From Tenacibaculum jejuense (GTDB lineage Bacteria; Bacteroidota; Bacteroidia; Flavobacteriales; Flavobacteriaceae): 64,000 nt of DNA. The DNA is taken from the NCBI RefSeq assembly GCF_900198195.1, contig NZ_LT899436.1:3501001-3565000 (forward strand), in the 5' to 3' direction. The notes under the pieces are model-generated. The model was not told the DNA's origin and did no database searches. It saw only the letters and a program-made list of their open reading frames with translations. The position numbers and the translations under genes are program-made. Below are positions 1 through 9,260 of the stretch, one piece after another (positions within the stretch are counted from its first letter, which is position 1; each line of letters starts with the position of its first letter).

Positions 1-13
1 TTTAAGATAAAAT

Positions 14-562
14 TTACTCGGCAATAAGTTCATCTATTTTCTTTCTAAAACTTTTACTATTCCAATTAGCAGAGCCCGATTTATCTACTCTAATATTTCC
101 TTGTGTATCTATTACAAAAGTTCTGGGAATAGAAGTTACAGGAGGTAATTCTTTCGGAAAATCATGATTGGATTGATAAACTGGAAATTCATACCCATGT
201 TTTTTAAAAAACTCATTTAAAGTTCTAACATCATCACTTGTAATGAATACAAATGCAACCTTTCCTTTATAATCGTTATAAAAATCTTGAATGTATGGTA
301 ACTCTGCTATACAAGGAGGACACCAAGTTGCCCAAAAGTTTAAGAAAACGACTTTTCCTTTAAATTCAGCAAAATTGGCGTTATAAGTATTTAAACCTGT
401 TAACTTCCAGTTATAATCGAATATTCTTGCACTTCCTTCAGCTTTTTCTACAGTTGGAGAAAAAGATATTTGCCTTATAAACCAAACTCTACTTGGTTTA
501 TATAAAATTAAGCATATCAATGCTATAAAAAGAATATTAGATAATGTAATATGTTTCTTCAA
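14..562 (-). CDS. Membrane-anchored TlpA/ResA-type thioredoxin
   Basis: This is a thioredoxin-fold thiol-disulfide oxidoreductase that should act outside the cytoplasmic membrane. An uncleaved-looking hydrophobic segment lies at residues 9-21, and the fold follows from about residue 45. The active site WCPPC is at residues 80-84 (Cys81, Cys84), inside the typical FLNFWATW context of TlpA/ResA/AhpC-TSA proteins. The cis-proline loop TSIPRTF sits near residue 146. The length of 182 residues suits a single-domain TlpA protein. Family members reduce apocytochrome c or other periplasmic thiols; the actual partner cannot be told here because no cytochrome maturation genes are adjacent. It lies just downstream of a terminator, so it is probably transcribed separately from the gene at 670-1302. 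Confidence 0.9.
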   Translation of the reverse strand: MKKHITLSNILFIALICLILYKPSRVWFIRQISFSPTVEKAEGSARIFDYNWKLTGLNTYNANFAEFKGKVVFLNFWATWCPPCIAELPYIQDFYNDYKGKVAFVFITSDDVRTLNEFFKKHGYEFPVYQSNHDFPKELPPVTSIPRTFVIDTQGNIRVDKSGSANWNSKSFRKKIDELIAE

Positions 563-580
563 ATCTGTTTAAATTAAGAA

Positions 581-611
581 AAAGTACGAGTAAAAGTACT
601 CGCACTTTTTT
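581..611 (-). terminator. Intrinsic terminator after the NmrA-like gene
   Basis: An 11-bp stem (AAAGTACGAGT with ACTCGCACTTT) surrounds a 3-4 nt loop. The single mismatch becomes a G-U pair only on the minus strand, where the stem is followed by a run of T. It therefore ends transcription of the 670-1302 gene before the TlpA-like gene. Confidence 0.7.
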
Positions 612-669
612 CCTTGGTCTTTCAATTTAAAGAAAACTAACATGTAGTATTCTAAAACTTTAGTTAAAC

Positions 670-1302
670 TTAATGAGAAACTCCTGGCGACTTTAACATA
701 TACATATTGGTTCTCAATTGTTTTAAAATAAAATCTGCTACATCTGCTCTTGAAATTTTTAACTTTAAAGATTTTAAACTAGATGGAAAACCATGTAAAT
801 ACTCTTCTGTTTTTTCTCCATCAGTAAAAGCACTTGGTTTTACAATCGTCCAATCTAAACTACTTGCTCTTACATATTTTTCTTGTAATTCATGATCTAG
901 AAAAACTTGTTTTAAAAACCATCCGAACATGATATATTTCCAAAAGAAATTTAAATTATTATTACTTTCTCCCGTGCCTAAAGTACTCTGACAAATTAAT
1001 CTTTTCACATTATTTTTTTCCATGGCTTCAATAATGTTTTTTGTTCCGAATGATCTAACTGAACTTTTTCTACTCTTACCAGAACCTAAAACAATAATTA
1101 CTGCTTCCTTTCCTTTAATGGCTTCACTTACATCTTTTTTATTAAAAACATCTCCTTCAAAATATTGTAGTTTTTTATTCTTTACGTCTGATAGTTTACG
1201 TTTATCTCTACAAAATGCTGTTACATCATAACCTTGTTCTAAGGCCTGATTTACAACATGCTTCCCTACTGTTCCTGTAGCTCCAAATATTATAAGTTTC
1301 AT
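670..1302 (-). CDS. NAD(P)-binding atypical SDR (NmrA-like/BLVRB-like)
   Basis: This 210-residue protein has a Rossmann fold of the atypical short-chain dehydrogenase type. The dinucleotide motif GATGTVG is at residues 7-13 right after the first beta strand. The segment EGDVFNKKDVSEAIKG matches the conserved Asp-containing strand that contacts the adenine ring in NmrA-like and biliverdin/flavin-reductase-like proteins. No classical YxxxK catalytic pair is visible, so it may be a redox sensor, a flavin reductase or a simple NAD(P)H-binding protein. Substrate unknown. It sits next to AraC regulators and an SDR but with an 80-bp gap and its own terminator. Confidence 0.8.
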   Translation of the reverse strand: MKLIIFGATGTVGKHVVNQALEQGYDVTAFCRDKRKLSDVKNKKLQYFEGDVFNKKDVSEAIKGKEAVIIVLGSGKSRKSSVRSFGTKNIIEAMEKNNVKRLICQSTLGTGESNNNLNFFWKYIMFGWFLKQVFLDHELQEKYVRASSLDWTIVKPSAFTDGEKTEEYLHGFPSSLKSLKLKISRADVADFILKQLRTNMYMLKSPGVSH

Positions 1303-1382
1303 ATCTATTTATTTTAATATTACACCACAAAATTATTAGTAATGTCTATCTTAAAATTGAACAAAACCGACAAAATGAAAAT

Positions 1383-2165
1383 TTAAGCGATTTGATTTAA
1401 GTAGAATTTTGGAGTTTGACCAGTGTAACTTTTAAAAGTTCTTATAAAATGAGATTGATCTGAAAATCCGCTATCTAAGCCAACATCTAACAAAGTATCG
1501 AATTTAGATTGACTTAATAAATGAATAGAGCTTTGAAACTGAATAATTCTGGCAAACTGTTTTGGTGTTAAACCTACATAATTCATAAAATTTCTCTCTA
1601 AGGTTCGTTCTGTTATAGGAACTATCTCTAGAATTTCTTTCACTTTTATTTGGCCTTTTTTCTCTATAATAATTCGAATTACTCGTTCTATTATAGCATT
1701 TTCTGAAACTGTATTCGCCTTAATTAAACTTCTTATTAAGTTAAATAAAGTTGAAATCTGCTGATTTATTTCAGAAGTTTTTACTAATTCGTTTCGATAA
1801 AAGTTCGTATTTACATGATTTAACTGTAATAAATCGTAACAGTCGTCATTAAGAACTTTAGGCGCTATTCCTAAGAGATATTTTGAGGCAAATGGATATA
1901 GTTGAACTACAATATATTCGTGAGCACCTTTTACATCCAAAGAAATAGGCTGTAAAGTTTGTCCGTATAAAAACAACTCTGAAAGTTTTTTCTCTTTTGG
2001 TAATAAATAAAAGCCATGATCAGAAGATTGATACATAATACCAGGATAACCATCAGCATACAAAGGAATATTCGTATGAGAATCTTCATTCGTATTACTT
2101 CCAATCATAATACAATTTACATAAGGAAGTATGTCTTTTGGTAATATGTATTCCGTCTTATACAT
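1383..2165 (-). CDS. AraC-family transcriptional regulator
   Basis: A 260-residue DNA-binding protein. Residues 1-150 form an N-terminal sensing domain of the kind often annotated DUF6597 in Bacteroidota AraC proteins, beginning with a YILPKDILPYV-type segment. The C-terminal ~95 residues hold the two helix-turn-helix motifs; ITERTLERNFMNYVGLTPKQ and the later SGFSDQSHFIRTFK with a final GQTPKFY are the family signature. No effector is predicted. It is followed on the minus strand by the NmrA-like reductase gene and preceded by a second AraC gene 36 bp upstream, so the two could share a transcript. Confidence 0.9.
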   Translation of the reverse strand: MYKTEYILPKDILPYVNCIMIGSNTNEDSHTNIPLYADGYPGIMYQSSDHGFYLLPKEKKLSELFLYGQTLQPISLDVKGAHEYIVVQLYPFASKYLLGIAPKVLNDDCYDLLQLNHVNTNFYRNELVKTSEINQQISTLFNLIRSLIKANTVSENAIIERVIRIIIEKKGQIKVKEILEIVPITERTLERNFMNYVGLTPKQFARIIQFQSSIHLLSQSKFDTLLDVGLDSGFSDQSHFIRTFKSYTGQTPKFYLNQIA

Positions 2166-2201
2166 AAAGTACAGCTAAAGATACAAATTAACTTAAGCTA
2201 T

Positions 2202-3107
2202 TTAATTAAATGTTTTTCTAAACTCTAAAGGAGACATTGTTGTTTTGTTTTTAAAAAGTTTCGTAAATGAAGATGGATATTCAAAACCTAAGTAATATGC
2301 GATTTCACTAACTGTAAATTCTGAAGTATTTAGTAATTCTTTTGCTTTTCTGATTAGCTGACTGTGAATATGTTGTTGTGTATTTTGTCCTGTCAAATTT
2401 TTTAAAACACTCGTTAAATAACTTGTAGAAACACACAATTCTTCAGCAATCCATTGTACTGAAGGTAATCCTTTATCTATTAAGTTTTCTTGATTAAAGT
2501 AATTAGACAGTAATGTTTCTAATTGTGTAACAATTTTATGATTTGAAACTTTACGTGTTCTAAATTGTCTTTCATAAAACCTTTCTGCGTAATTCAACAA
2601 TAACTCTACCTGTGAGATGATAATATTCTGACTAAACTGATCTGTATTAGATTGATATTCTGAACGAATATTATTTAGTATTGAAATCATCATTTTCTCT
2701 TCTTTGTCCGAAAGAAACAATGCTTCATTTACTGCGTAACCAAAAAATTGATAATTCTTTATCTTTTTTGCTAAAATTGTATTCCATAAAAAATCTGGAT
2801 GAATCAATAAAAGCCAACCTGATGGTTTAGTATTGAGATTAGGGTTTTCTGCTAAACTCATTACTTGATTTGGCGCAATGAAAGTCATAACACCTTCATC
2901 AAAATCATACTCTTGCTGACCGTAAAAGAATTTATATGCTACATTCCTTTTTAATCCTACAGTAAAATAATCTTGTCTCCATTTAATTTCTTTAATATTA
3001 TCAGGATAATTAACTTCATCGTAATTTATTAAACTGATTAAAGGATGTTCCGGAGCTTTTAGTCCTGCTAACTTATGGTACTCTAAAATTCTTTTGAAAT
3101 GTAGCAT
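2202..3107 (-). CDS. AraC-family transcriptional regulator
   Basis: A 301-residue regulator with an N-terminal cupin-like sensor half (GVMTFIAPNQVMSL is a typical cupin turn near residue 80-90) and a C-terminal AraC DNA-binding domain from about residue 205. The second HTH ends in the usual signature GFEYPSSFTKLFKNKTTMSPLEFR. The start lies only 15 bp downstream of the SDR stop codon at 3123, so the SDR and this regulator are very probably one operon. The arrangement suggests that the regulator controls the oxidoreductase next to it; the effector is unknown. Confidence 0.9.
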   Translation of the reverse strand: MLHFKRILEYHKLAGLKAPEHPLISLINYDEVNYPDNIKEIKWRQDYFTVGLKRNVAYKFFYGQQEYDFDEGVMTFIAPNQVMSLAENPNLNTKPSGWLLLIHPDFLWNTILAKKIKNYQFFGYAVNEALFLSDKEEKMMISILNNIRSEYQSNTDQFSQNIIISQVELLLNYAERFYERQFRTRKVSNHKIVTQLETLLSNYFNQENLIDKGLPSVQWIAEELCVSTSYLTSVLKNLTGQNTQQHIHSQLIRKAKELLNTSEFTVSEIAYYLGFEYPSSFTKLFKNKTTMSPLEFRKTFN

Positions 3108-3122
3108 TCTTTTCTTTTTATT

Positions 3123-3878
3123 TTAAACAATCATTCCACCAGAAACTTCAATTCGTTGTCCGTTTATCCATCCTGCTTTTTCAGAACATAAAAAAGCTAC
3201 AACTCCACCTAGATCTTCCACTTCTCCTACTCTACCTAAAGCTGTTAAACTTTCTATAATTGTTCTTTTTTCTTGATTATCTCTGTTCGTTCCTCCTGCA
3301 AAATCAGTAGCTATAGCTCCAGGAGCAACAACATTAGCTGTAATTTTTCTGTTTCCTAATTCTTTTGCTAGGTACTTTGTAAACGTTTCTACTCCAGATT
3401 TCATAATTGCATACGAAGACATTCCTGGGAAACTAAAACGTGTTAAACCACTAGAAATGTTTATAATTCTTCCTGAATTATTTAAAAATGGTAAAGCTGC
3501 TTGTGTTAAAAAGTAGACGCTTTTCAAGTGAATGTTTAACATTTCATCAAATTCAGCTTCCTTTGTATTTGCTATTAAATTATGAATTCCTGTTCCTGCA
3601 TTGTTGATTAAAAAATCGAAATTCGGACTTCCATTTACTTCTTTTAAATAGGCCGTTACTTTATCTATAAAAATTTTGATATCATGAAACTCTTTTGCAT
3701 TAAATGAAAATGCTTTCGCACTTCTACCTAAAGCAATAACTTCTTGTATTACTTCATTGGCCTTTTCAAGATTGGTGTGATATGAAAATATAATATCATA
3801 TCCTTCTTTGGCTAAACTAATTACCATTTCTCTTCCTAAGCCTCTGCTTCCTCCTGTAAGTACTGCTATTTTACTCAT
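3123..3878 (-). CDS. Classical short-chain dehydrogenase/reductase
   Basis: An NAD(P)(H)-dependent oxidoreductase of 251 residues. The cofactor motif TGGSRGLG is at residues 8-15, NNAG follows mid-protein, and the catalytic Ser (INISSGL) and YxxxK (SSYAIMKSG) are all present. The C-terminus GWINGQRIEVSGGMIV is typical of FabG-like SDRs. The ORF extends 11 codons further upstream, but the ATG at 3878 puts the glycine motif at the usual distance from the N-terminus and is preferred. Substrate unknown; FabG-like activity or reduction of a small carbonyl compound is possible. It precedes an AraC gene by 15 bp. Confidence 0.9.
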   Translation of the reverse strand: MSKIAVLTGGSRGLGREMVISLAKEGYDIIFSYHTNLEKANEVIQEVIALGRSAKAFSFNAKEFHDIKIFIDKVTAYLKEVNGSPNFDFLINNAGTGIHNLIANTKEAEFDEMLNIHLKSVYFLTQAALPFLNNSGRIINISSGLTRFSFPGMSSYAIMKSGVETFTKYLAKELGNRKITANVVAPGAIATDFAGGTNRDNQEKRTIIESLTALGRVGEVEDLGGVVAFLCSEKAGWINGQRIEVSGGMIV

Positions 3879-3966
3879 TGTTTTATTTTTTTGTTGCAAT
3901 ACAAAATTCAAACATTTACAAGCTTTCTATTTTTCCAAATCAACTATTTACTTTTCCAAAATCAAT

Positions 3967-4389
3967 TTAACTCAAAAAAACAAAAATCAATAAAGCGGCT
4001 ATAAAACCAAAAATACTTGTAAACCAACCCAAAGATTTAGATTGTGTCCAACCAGATAAACTCACTACAGTTATTTGAGAAGCGATACCAATCATAAATG
4101 CAATAAATGATATTATTCTAGGAAACATAATTTTTTCATGGCTTGCTTCTAAAGGATAACCTTTAGTAGTCATTAGTAAGATTTTTGTCATTCCAAAAAT
4201 CGCTATTAAGAATGCCAATGAAGAAATTACAGAAGTTTTAAAAATTATACGCTTTAGCTTTGTATCAAGTTTTCCAATTAATAACGTTACAACGGTTGTT
4301 AAGGAAAAACCTCCTAAAAAAGTACAAATAAGAATAAATTGTCTTGCTAATTCATTCCAATATCCAAAAGATAGATTATCTAATTGCAT
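3967..4389 (-). CDS. Small four-helix integral membrane protein, unknown function
   Basis: A 140-residue hydrophobic protein with four predicted membrane segments (about residues 15-37, 50-70, 88-108 and 120-139) and no catalytic motif I can recognise. It resembles the many small uncharacterised membrane proteins in Flavobacteriaceae. It is separated from the SDR by 88 bp on the same strand and faces the DsbA-like gene divergently, with a 110-bp intergenic gap that must hold both promoters. Real gene status rests on the coherent membrane topology and codon usage like its neighbours. Confidence 0.6.
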   Translation of the reverse strand: MQLDNLSFGYWNELARQFILICTFLGGFSLTTVVTLLIGKLDTKLKRIIFKTSVISSLAFLIAIFGMTKILLMTTKGYPLEASHEKIMFPRIISFIAFMIGIASQITVVSLSGWTQSKSLGWFTSIFGFIAALLIFVFLS

Positions 4390-4499
4390 TATGTAATAAT
4401 TATAATCATTAAAAATAGTGTAAGTTTCAAGTATCTTTTCCTACAAATAGAAAAAATAGTATCATTTTTTAGATCATAAAAAAAGATCAAAATAAACTT

Positions 4500-5153
4500 A
4501 TGAAAAATACATTAAAAATAGATATAGTTTCTGATGTTGTTTGTCCTTGGTGTACAGTTGGATACAAACACTTAAAAAAGGCCATAGATGAATTAGATAT
4601 TGCGGATCAAATAGAGATTGAATGGCAACCTTTTGAATTAAATCCAAATATGCCTAAAGAAGGGCAGGATTTAACAGAGCATATCACTCAAAAGTATGGT
4701 TCTACAAAAGAACAACACGAAGCATCTAGAAGCAGATTAGTAGAAGCAGGAGCTAATGTTGATTTTAAATTTGATTTTTACGAAAACATGAAAATCGTAA
4801 ATACTTTTGATGCACACGTTTTATTAGAATATGCCAAACAATTTGGAAAACAAACAGAATTAAAAATGCGCTTAACTACAGCTTATTTTAGTGAGCGTAA
4901 AGATGTTTCTAAACAAGAAGTTTTAAAACAAGCTTTATTAGATGTTGGACTTAATGCAGAAGAAGCTTTAGCTAAATTGAATGATGATGACGCTCGTTTT
5001 GAAGTTCAACGCAACAAACAACACTGGCAAAACTTAGGTGTTCGTTCTGTACCGACTATAGTTTTTGATAGAAAAGAAGCTGTAACTGGTGCACAACCTA
5101 TAGGAGTTTTTAAAAGTGTTTTAAGAGAATTTATCAAGCCTAAAGCAATCTAA
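4500..5153 (+). CDS. DsbA-family thiol oxidoreductase (FrnE-like)
   Basis: A 217-residue cytoplasmic DsbA-like protein with no signal peptide. The redox motif CPWC is at residues 15-18, directly after the first beta strand (IDIVSDVVCPWC), and the cis-Pro segment RSVPTIVFD lies near residue 185. Together with an all-helical insertion, this is the FrnE/2-hydroxychromene-2-carboxylate isomerase-like branch, which has been linked to oxidative stress resistance in other bacteria. The substrate here is inferred only from the family. The gene is monocistronic: divergent from the membrane protein upstream and closed by a strong terminator. Confidence 0.88.
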   Translation: MKNTLKIDIVSDVVCPWCTVGYKHLKKAIDELDIADQIEIEWQPFELNPNMPKEGQDLTEHITQKYGSTKEQHEASRSRLVEAGANVDFKFDFYENMKIVNTFDAHVLLEYAKQFGKQTELKMRLTTAYFSERKDVSKQEVLKQALLDVGLNAEEALAKLNDDDARFEVQRNKQHWQNLGVRSVPTIVFDRKEAVTGAQPIGVFKSVLREFIKPKAI

Positions 5154-5186
5154 GCATAGGTTAGGTTAATTATATGTTTTGCAAAT

Positions 5187-5215
5187 AAGCCTCACTTTTT
5201 TAAGTGAGGCTTTTT
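5187..5215 (+). terminator. Terminator after the FrnE-like gene, probably bidirectional
   Basis: A perfect 11-bp stem (AAGCCTCACTT / AAGTGAGGCTT) with a TTTT loop and trailing T run lies 34 bp after the stop codon. It also sits just past the end of the convergent gene at 5233-6507. Confidence 0.85.
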
Positions 5216-5232
5216 AATGATTCAGATGAACT

Positions 5233-6507
5233 TTATTTTAAATCTCTTATCCATCTTACTTTTCTCATCAAACGATAATCTTCTTTGGTTTTTCTTTGTG
5301 TTTTAAACCAAATTGTGTCATTTTCTATTACTCCATTAAAAACAAATGTTTTTTTGTTACTCTGCTTATAATTTAAAGTAAATGTATTAGTACTATCTCT
5401 TCGATTTTTTAGTATTATTTCTTTACTAATTGTATCTGCTTTAAATGAATAATAACTTTTACTATTATTTTCTTTCTGTACAGTTATATTTCCTATTTGC
5501 CAAGAAGAACCATTTATTAAAAGACTTTTCCATTTTTTTTGATTTGGAATATTTATTGAATCTCCATTTATTCTCTGTTCATTTACTTTGAAAAAACCAG
5601 TTATAGATGGATTGTCATTAGTTTTATAATACCCTAATGACATTCTGGTGAAGAAAAATAGTGATATTGTATATGCTACTAAAAGTACAGGTTTGATAAA
5701 TTTCCTGATTTGTTTACTTTTTACATTTGTAAATAAAATAGGTTCATTTTTTGATTCTGTATTTTTATTAAATACAAACATATTGATTAAGACTTTTCTA
5801 TAATACCAAAGTAAAATTACATCCATTACAAATAAATGAATTGCAAACATTTTTACTGATACATCATAACCAATATCAATTATGACTACATTAAACATTG
5901 CTATAAATAAGATAAATGATCCTAAAAAAGTAGTTCTTCTAAACAATATTAAAACTCCTCCTACTACTTCAACCCAACCAGTAGTCATGGTATATAATTT
6001 TGAATGACTCATAAAAGTCCATAAAAAACTCATCCCACTGTACTCTCCTATAGTAGATTCTAAGCTAGCAACATCCATTCTACCAAATTGTGTCATAAAG
6101 ACCTTACCAAAACCATACAGCACTAAAGTAAAACCAACATGATATCTTAACATGATTCTTAAGAAACTTTTTACTTTAGTATTATAATTCTTTTTCAGCT
6201 TAGACTCGATAAAAATCCAAAGTATAGTAAGTATTATAGATAATATTGCAATAAGCAAGAATCTACTGTAATCGTATCTAGAATCAATACCATTGTAAAG
6301 TAACTTTTCATTGAGTTCCCACCCTAAAAACGTTTCACTAAACCACATCGTTATTTTTCTCCAGATGGAAAAATCGTCTCTTTCAATTCCATATATATAC
6401 TCAAATCCATATGGATAGATATAGAATATGAAATATAACAAGGTGAATCTCGTTAAAAAAGATTTTAGTAGTTTTCTAGGAGTTTTTAAGTCACTGTTCA
6501 TAGTCAT
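5233..6507 (-). CDS. DoxX-like multi-pass membrane protein
   Basis: A 424-residue integral membrane protein. About eight hydrophobic segments occupy residues 15-245; the block MLRYHVGFTLVLYGFGKVFMTQF followed by TTGWVEVVGGVLILFRRTTFLGSFILF is DoxX/DoxD-like, the fold seen in quinone-linked and SURF4-like proteins. A further membrane segment (VLLVAYTISLFFFT) near residue 275 leads into a ~130-residue C-terminal beta-rich soluble domain with no motif I can name. The family is often paired with redox functions, but no substrate can be assigned. Convergent with the FrnE-like gene. Confidence 0.65.
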   Translation of the reverse strand: MTMNSDLKTPRKLLKSFLTRFTLLYFIFYIYPYGFEYIYGIERDDFSIWRKITMWFSETFLGWELNEKLLYNGIDSRYDYSRFLLIAILSIILTILWIFIESKLKKNYNTKVKSFLRIMLRYHVGFTLVLYGFGKVFMTQFGRMDVASLESTIGEYSGMSFLWTFMSHSKLYTMTTGWVEVVGGVLILFRRTTFLGSFILFIAMFNVVIIDIGYDVSVKMFAIHLFVMDVILLWYYRKVLINMFVFNKNTESKNEPILFTNVKSKQIRKFIKPVLLVAYTISLFFFTRMSLGYYKTNDNPSITGFFKVNEQRINGDSINIPNQKKWKSLLINGSSWQIGNITVQKENNSKSYYSFKADTISKEIILKNRRDSTNTFTLNYKQSNKKTFVFNGVIENDTIWFKTQRKTKEDYRLMRKVRWIRDLK

Positions 6508-6628
6508 AAAAGTTTATTAGCTAATACTATTTTTATTTTATGACTCCCAATCTACGATAAATACATAAAATTTAACCTTAATCATTAATAAATGTATAGT
6601 AGAGTGAACTTAGAAGGTAATTATTCAT

Positions 6629-6676
6629 AAAAAAACTGAAATATTTAAACTAGTTTAGTTCAAATATTTCAGCTTT
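6629..6676 (-). terminator. Terminator of the trp operon
   Basis: A long AT-rich hairpin pairs CTGAAATATTT with AAATATTTCAG, extended by AAC/GTT inside, and is followed on the minus strand by seven T. It lies 27 bp past the trpA stop and is the only strong minus-strand terminator after the attenuator, so it marks the end of the tryptophan operon. Confidence 0.8.
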
Positions 6677-6702
6677 TAAAAATTATAAATTAAGATATAG
6701 TT

Positions 6703-7470
6703 TTACCCTTTAATTCCTTTTACGAAATCTGCTATTCCTTCAACTCCATTTTTATCTAAGCTTTTAATGAATGCTGAACCTATTATGGCTCCATTACCAT
6801 ATTCACAAGCTTTTGAAAATGTTTTGTTATCTGAAATTCCAAAACCAATAATTAATTTACTTTTTAAATTCATGGTTTTAATACGCTCAAAATAATCAAT
6901 TTGTTGTTTAGAAATTTCTCCTTTTGCTCCTGTAATTGCTGAAGATGCTACCATATAAATGAAAGATTCAGTTAAATCATCGATTTTACGAATTCTTTCT
7001 TCTGAAGTTTGTGGTGTAATTAAAAACACATTTGTTAATCCGTACTTTTTAAATAACGCTCTATAATGTGATTCGTATTCTACCATTGGTAGATCTGGAA
7101 GAATTAAGGTATCAATACCGCAATCTACTACTTTCTGGCAAAAAGCTTCTTCTCCGTATTTTATAATTTGATTTACATATCCCATTAACACTAACGGAGT
7201 TGTATTTGTATCTTTAATGGCTTTTAATTGTTCAAAAACAACATCTAGATTCATTCCATTCTTTAGGGCAACAGTACTACTATGTTGAATTGTTGGTCCG
7301 TCTGCTAAAGGATCAGAAAAAGGTAAACCAACTTCGATAAAGTCTACACCGTTACTTCCTAATTTATCTATAATTTCGGCAGTTTGATTTAACTCTGGAA
7401 ATCCTGCAGTGAAAAATATAGATAATAAATTATGTTCTTGTTTTTGAAATATTTGTTGAATTGAGTTCAT
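6703..7470 (-). CDS. trpA: Tryptophan synthase alpha subunit
   Basis: Cleaves indole-3-glycerol phosphate to indole and glyceraldehyde 3-phosphate in the TrpAB complex; cytoplasmic TIM barrel of 255 residues, normal length. The signature FIEVGLPFSDPLADGPTIQ holds the two catalytic acids, Glu46 and Asp57 (equivalent to Glu49 and Asp60 of Salmonella). The phosphate loop GFGISDN and the end of the barrel (GAIIGSAFIK) are intact. It is the last gene of the trp operon; 106 bp separate it from the hypothetical gene upstream, and that gap contains a 16-bp AT palindrome (7523-7538). Confidence 0.97.
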   Translation of the reverse strand: MNSIQQIFQKQEHNLLSIFFTAGFPELNQTAEIIDKLGSNGVDFIEVGLPFSDPLADGPTIQHSSTVALKNGMNLDVVFEQLKAIKDTNTTPLVLMGYVNQIIKYGEEAFCQKVVDCGIDTLILPDLPMVEYESHYRALFKKYGLTNVFLITPQTSEERIRKIDDLTESFIYMVASSAITGAKGEISKQQIDYFERIKTMNLKSKLIIGFGISDNKTFSKACEYGNGAIIGSAFIKSLDKNGVEGIADFVKGIKG

Positions 7471-7576
7471 TATTTTTCTTCTTATGCATCATTGTAAGAT
7501 AAAATAATCAAGATCATCTGACTAAAAAGATCTTTTTAAGTTTTACCTAGAATGATAATATTTTGAATTTGATATG

Positions 7577-8050
7577 TTATTGAAAATCTAAATCTTTAAT
7601 TTCTCCATCTACATAATCAAAAGAAACATCTTTTGGATATGAATTTTCTTCAGAAAAAGGCTCTAAATAAAATGAAAAACCTTTTTCATTATGTAATGAA
7701 TTAATTCCCATGAAATAATATTCTTCAAGCCAATTTTGAACAACCTTTTTTTCTTTTCCTTCATTTTGATCTTTTAAAGCTTGGTTTAATCGATCAAATA
7801 AAAAATCTAAGTTATTCAATATCTGCTTAAGAATTTCTATATGTTCTTTATCAGGAGTTTTAGAATCGCCTTGTAAAATTATACTAGTGGTTTCATTTTC
7901 TTTATTTGGTATCAAATAATCATCAACATACCAATTGTACTTTTTTTTACCTTTTTTAATTCTTTCGCTAGTTATCTCTCCAAAATAAGAATCTGTAAAT
8001 GTCAGCTCATTTCCCAAGAAAAAACCTTCTATCTTTTCAAAAACTCCCAT
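7577..8050 (-). CDS. Hypothetical 157-residue acidic protein between trpB and trpA
   Basis: Not recognised. It is a soluble, charged protein without signal peptide or membrane segment. The order is an N-terminal segment (FEKIEGFFLGNELTF), a helical charged middle (HIEILKQILNNLDFLFDRLNQ) and an acidic C-terminus with FDYVDGEIKDLDF. The pattern suggests a small cytoplasmic immunity- or DUF-type fold, but that is only an impression. The start is 6 bp after the trpB stop codon, so it is translationally linked to trpB although no tryptophan role is known. Its presence separates trpB from trpA, which usually abut. Confidence 0.6.
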   Translation of the reverse strand: MGVFEKIEGFFLGNELTFTDSYFGEITSERIKKGKKKYNWYVDDYLIPNKENETTSIILQGDSKTPDKEHIEILKQILNNLDFLFDRLNQALKDQNEGKEKKVVQNWLEEYYFMGINSLHNEKGFSFYLEPFSEENSYPKDVSFDYVDGEIKDLDFQ

Positions 8051-8056
8051 TTTGTT

Positions 8057-9232
8057 TTACTTCAAATGTTTGATAAAAGTTTCTAAATCTTTATCTCCTC
8101 GACCTGATAGATTAATTACTATAGTTTGATCTGGTTTTAAATCCATTTTTGGTAAAACAGCTAAAGCATGAGCGGTTTCTAATGCTGGAATAATTCCTTC
8201 AATTCGAGTTAATTCATATGCTGCTTGTAATGCTTCATCGTCTGTTGCATTCATAAACTTAGCTCTCTTTGTATCATGTAAAAAGGCGTGTAATGGTCCA
8301 ACTCCTGGATAATCTAATCCAGCTGAAATAGAATAAGGCTCAACAATTTGTCCGTATTCATCTTGCATTAAAATAGTTTTACTTCCGTGAATCACACCTA
8401 CTTCTCCTAACTGCGAAGTTGCTGCACTTTCACCAGAATTTACTCCTAAACCAGCAGCTTCAACAGCAATTAATTCTACTTCTTCATCTTCTAAATAATG
8501 ATAAAAAGCGCCAGCTGCATTACTTCCTCCACCAACACAAGCGATAATAGTATCTGGATTTTCTTTACCTGTTTTCTCTTTTAACTGCCATTTCATTTCT
8601 TCTGAAATAATAGCTTGTAAACGCGCTACCATGTCTGGATGTGGATGCGGACCAACAACTGAACCAATTAAATAAAACGTTTCTGGGTTTTGAATCCAAT
8701 AACGAATGGCTTCATTGGTCGCATCTTTTAAAGTTTTACTTCCACTAGTTGCAGGAATAATTTTTGCTCCTAGCATTTTCATACGAGCAACATTTGGTGC
8801 TTGACGTTCAATATCAATTTCACCCATAAACACGGTACAATCTAATCCCATTAAAGCACAAACTGTTGCCGTTGCTACACCATGCTGCCCAGCTCCTGTT
8901 TCTGCAATAATATTAGTTTTACCTAACTTTTTTGCAATTAGAATCTGACCAATCGTATTGTTTACCTTATGAGCTCCAGTATGATTTAAATCTTCACGCT
9001 TTAAATAAATAGTTGCTCCATATTTTTCAGATAAACGCTTTGCTAAATATAATGGACTAGGTCTACCAACGTAGTCTTTTAACAATGCTTTATATTCTTC
9101 TTGAAATTCTTCTGATTCTATAATTTGAATATAATTATCTTCAATCTCTTTTACATTTGGGTGTAACAATTCTGGAATAAATGCGCCTCCAAATTGTCCA
9201 TAGTACCCATTTTCATCTGGATTATATTTCAT
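8057..9232 (-). CDS. trpB: Tryptophan synthase beta subunit
   Basis: Condenses indole with L-serine using PLP. 391 residues, standard TrpB1 length. The Schiff-base lysine is Lys89 in HTGAHKVNN; the active-site glutamate segment [11 protein letters not shown] and the phosphate-binding GGGSNAAG near residue 236 are intact, as is the C-terminal LSGRGDKD. The N-terminal [11 protein letters not shown] is the usual TrpB start. In the operon it follows a lipoprotein gene (28-bp gap) and precedes a hypothetical gene by 6 bp, so it is separated from trpA by that insertion. Confidence 0.98.
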   Translation of the reverse strand: MKYNPDENGYYGQFGGAFIPELLHPNVKEIEDNYIQIIESEEFQEEYKALLKDYVGRPSPLYLAKRLSEKYGATIYLKREDLNHTGAHKVNNTIGQILIAKKLGKTNIIAETGAGQHGVATATVCALMGLDCTVFMGEIDIERQAPNVARMKMLGAKIIPATSGSKTLKDATNEAIRYWIQNPETFYLIGSVVGPHPHPDMVARLQAIISEEMKWQLKEKTGKENPDTIIACVGGGSNAAGAFYHYLEDEEVELIAVEAAGLGVNSGESAATSQLGEVGVIHGSKTILMQDEYGQIVEPYSISAGLDYPGVGPLHAFLHDTKRAKFMNATDDEALQAAYELTRIEGIIPALETAHALAVLPKMDLKPDQTIVINLSGRGDKDLETFIKHLK

Positions 9233-9260
9233 GATACTTTTATTTTGTGTGTTGTGTCTG

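Noticed and set aside
707..1231. Two plus-strand ORFs (62 and 69 residues) opposite the NmrA-like gene
   Set aside because: They are antisense shadows of a well supported Rossmann-fold gene and have no family features.
7523..7538. 16-bp palindrome TAAAAAGATCTTTTTA upstream of trpA considered as a terminator
   Set aside because: Very AT-rich, no loop, no following T run on the minus strand, and trpA must be transcribed through it.
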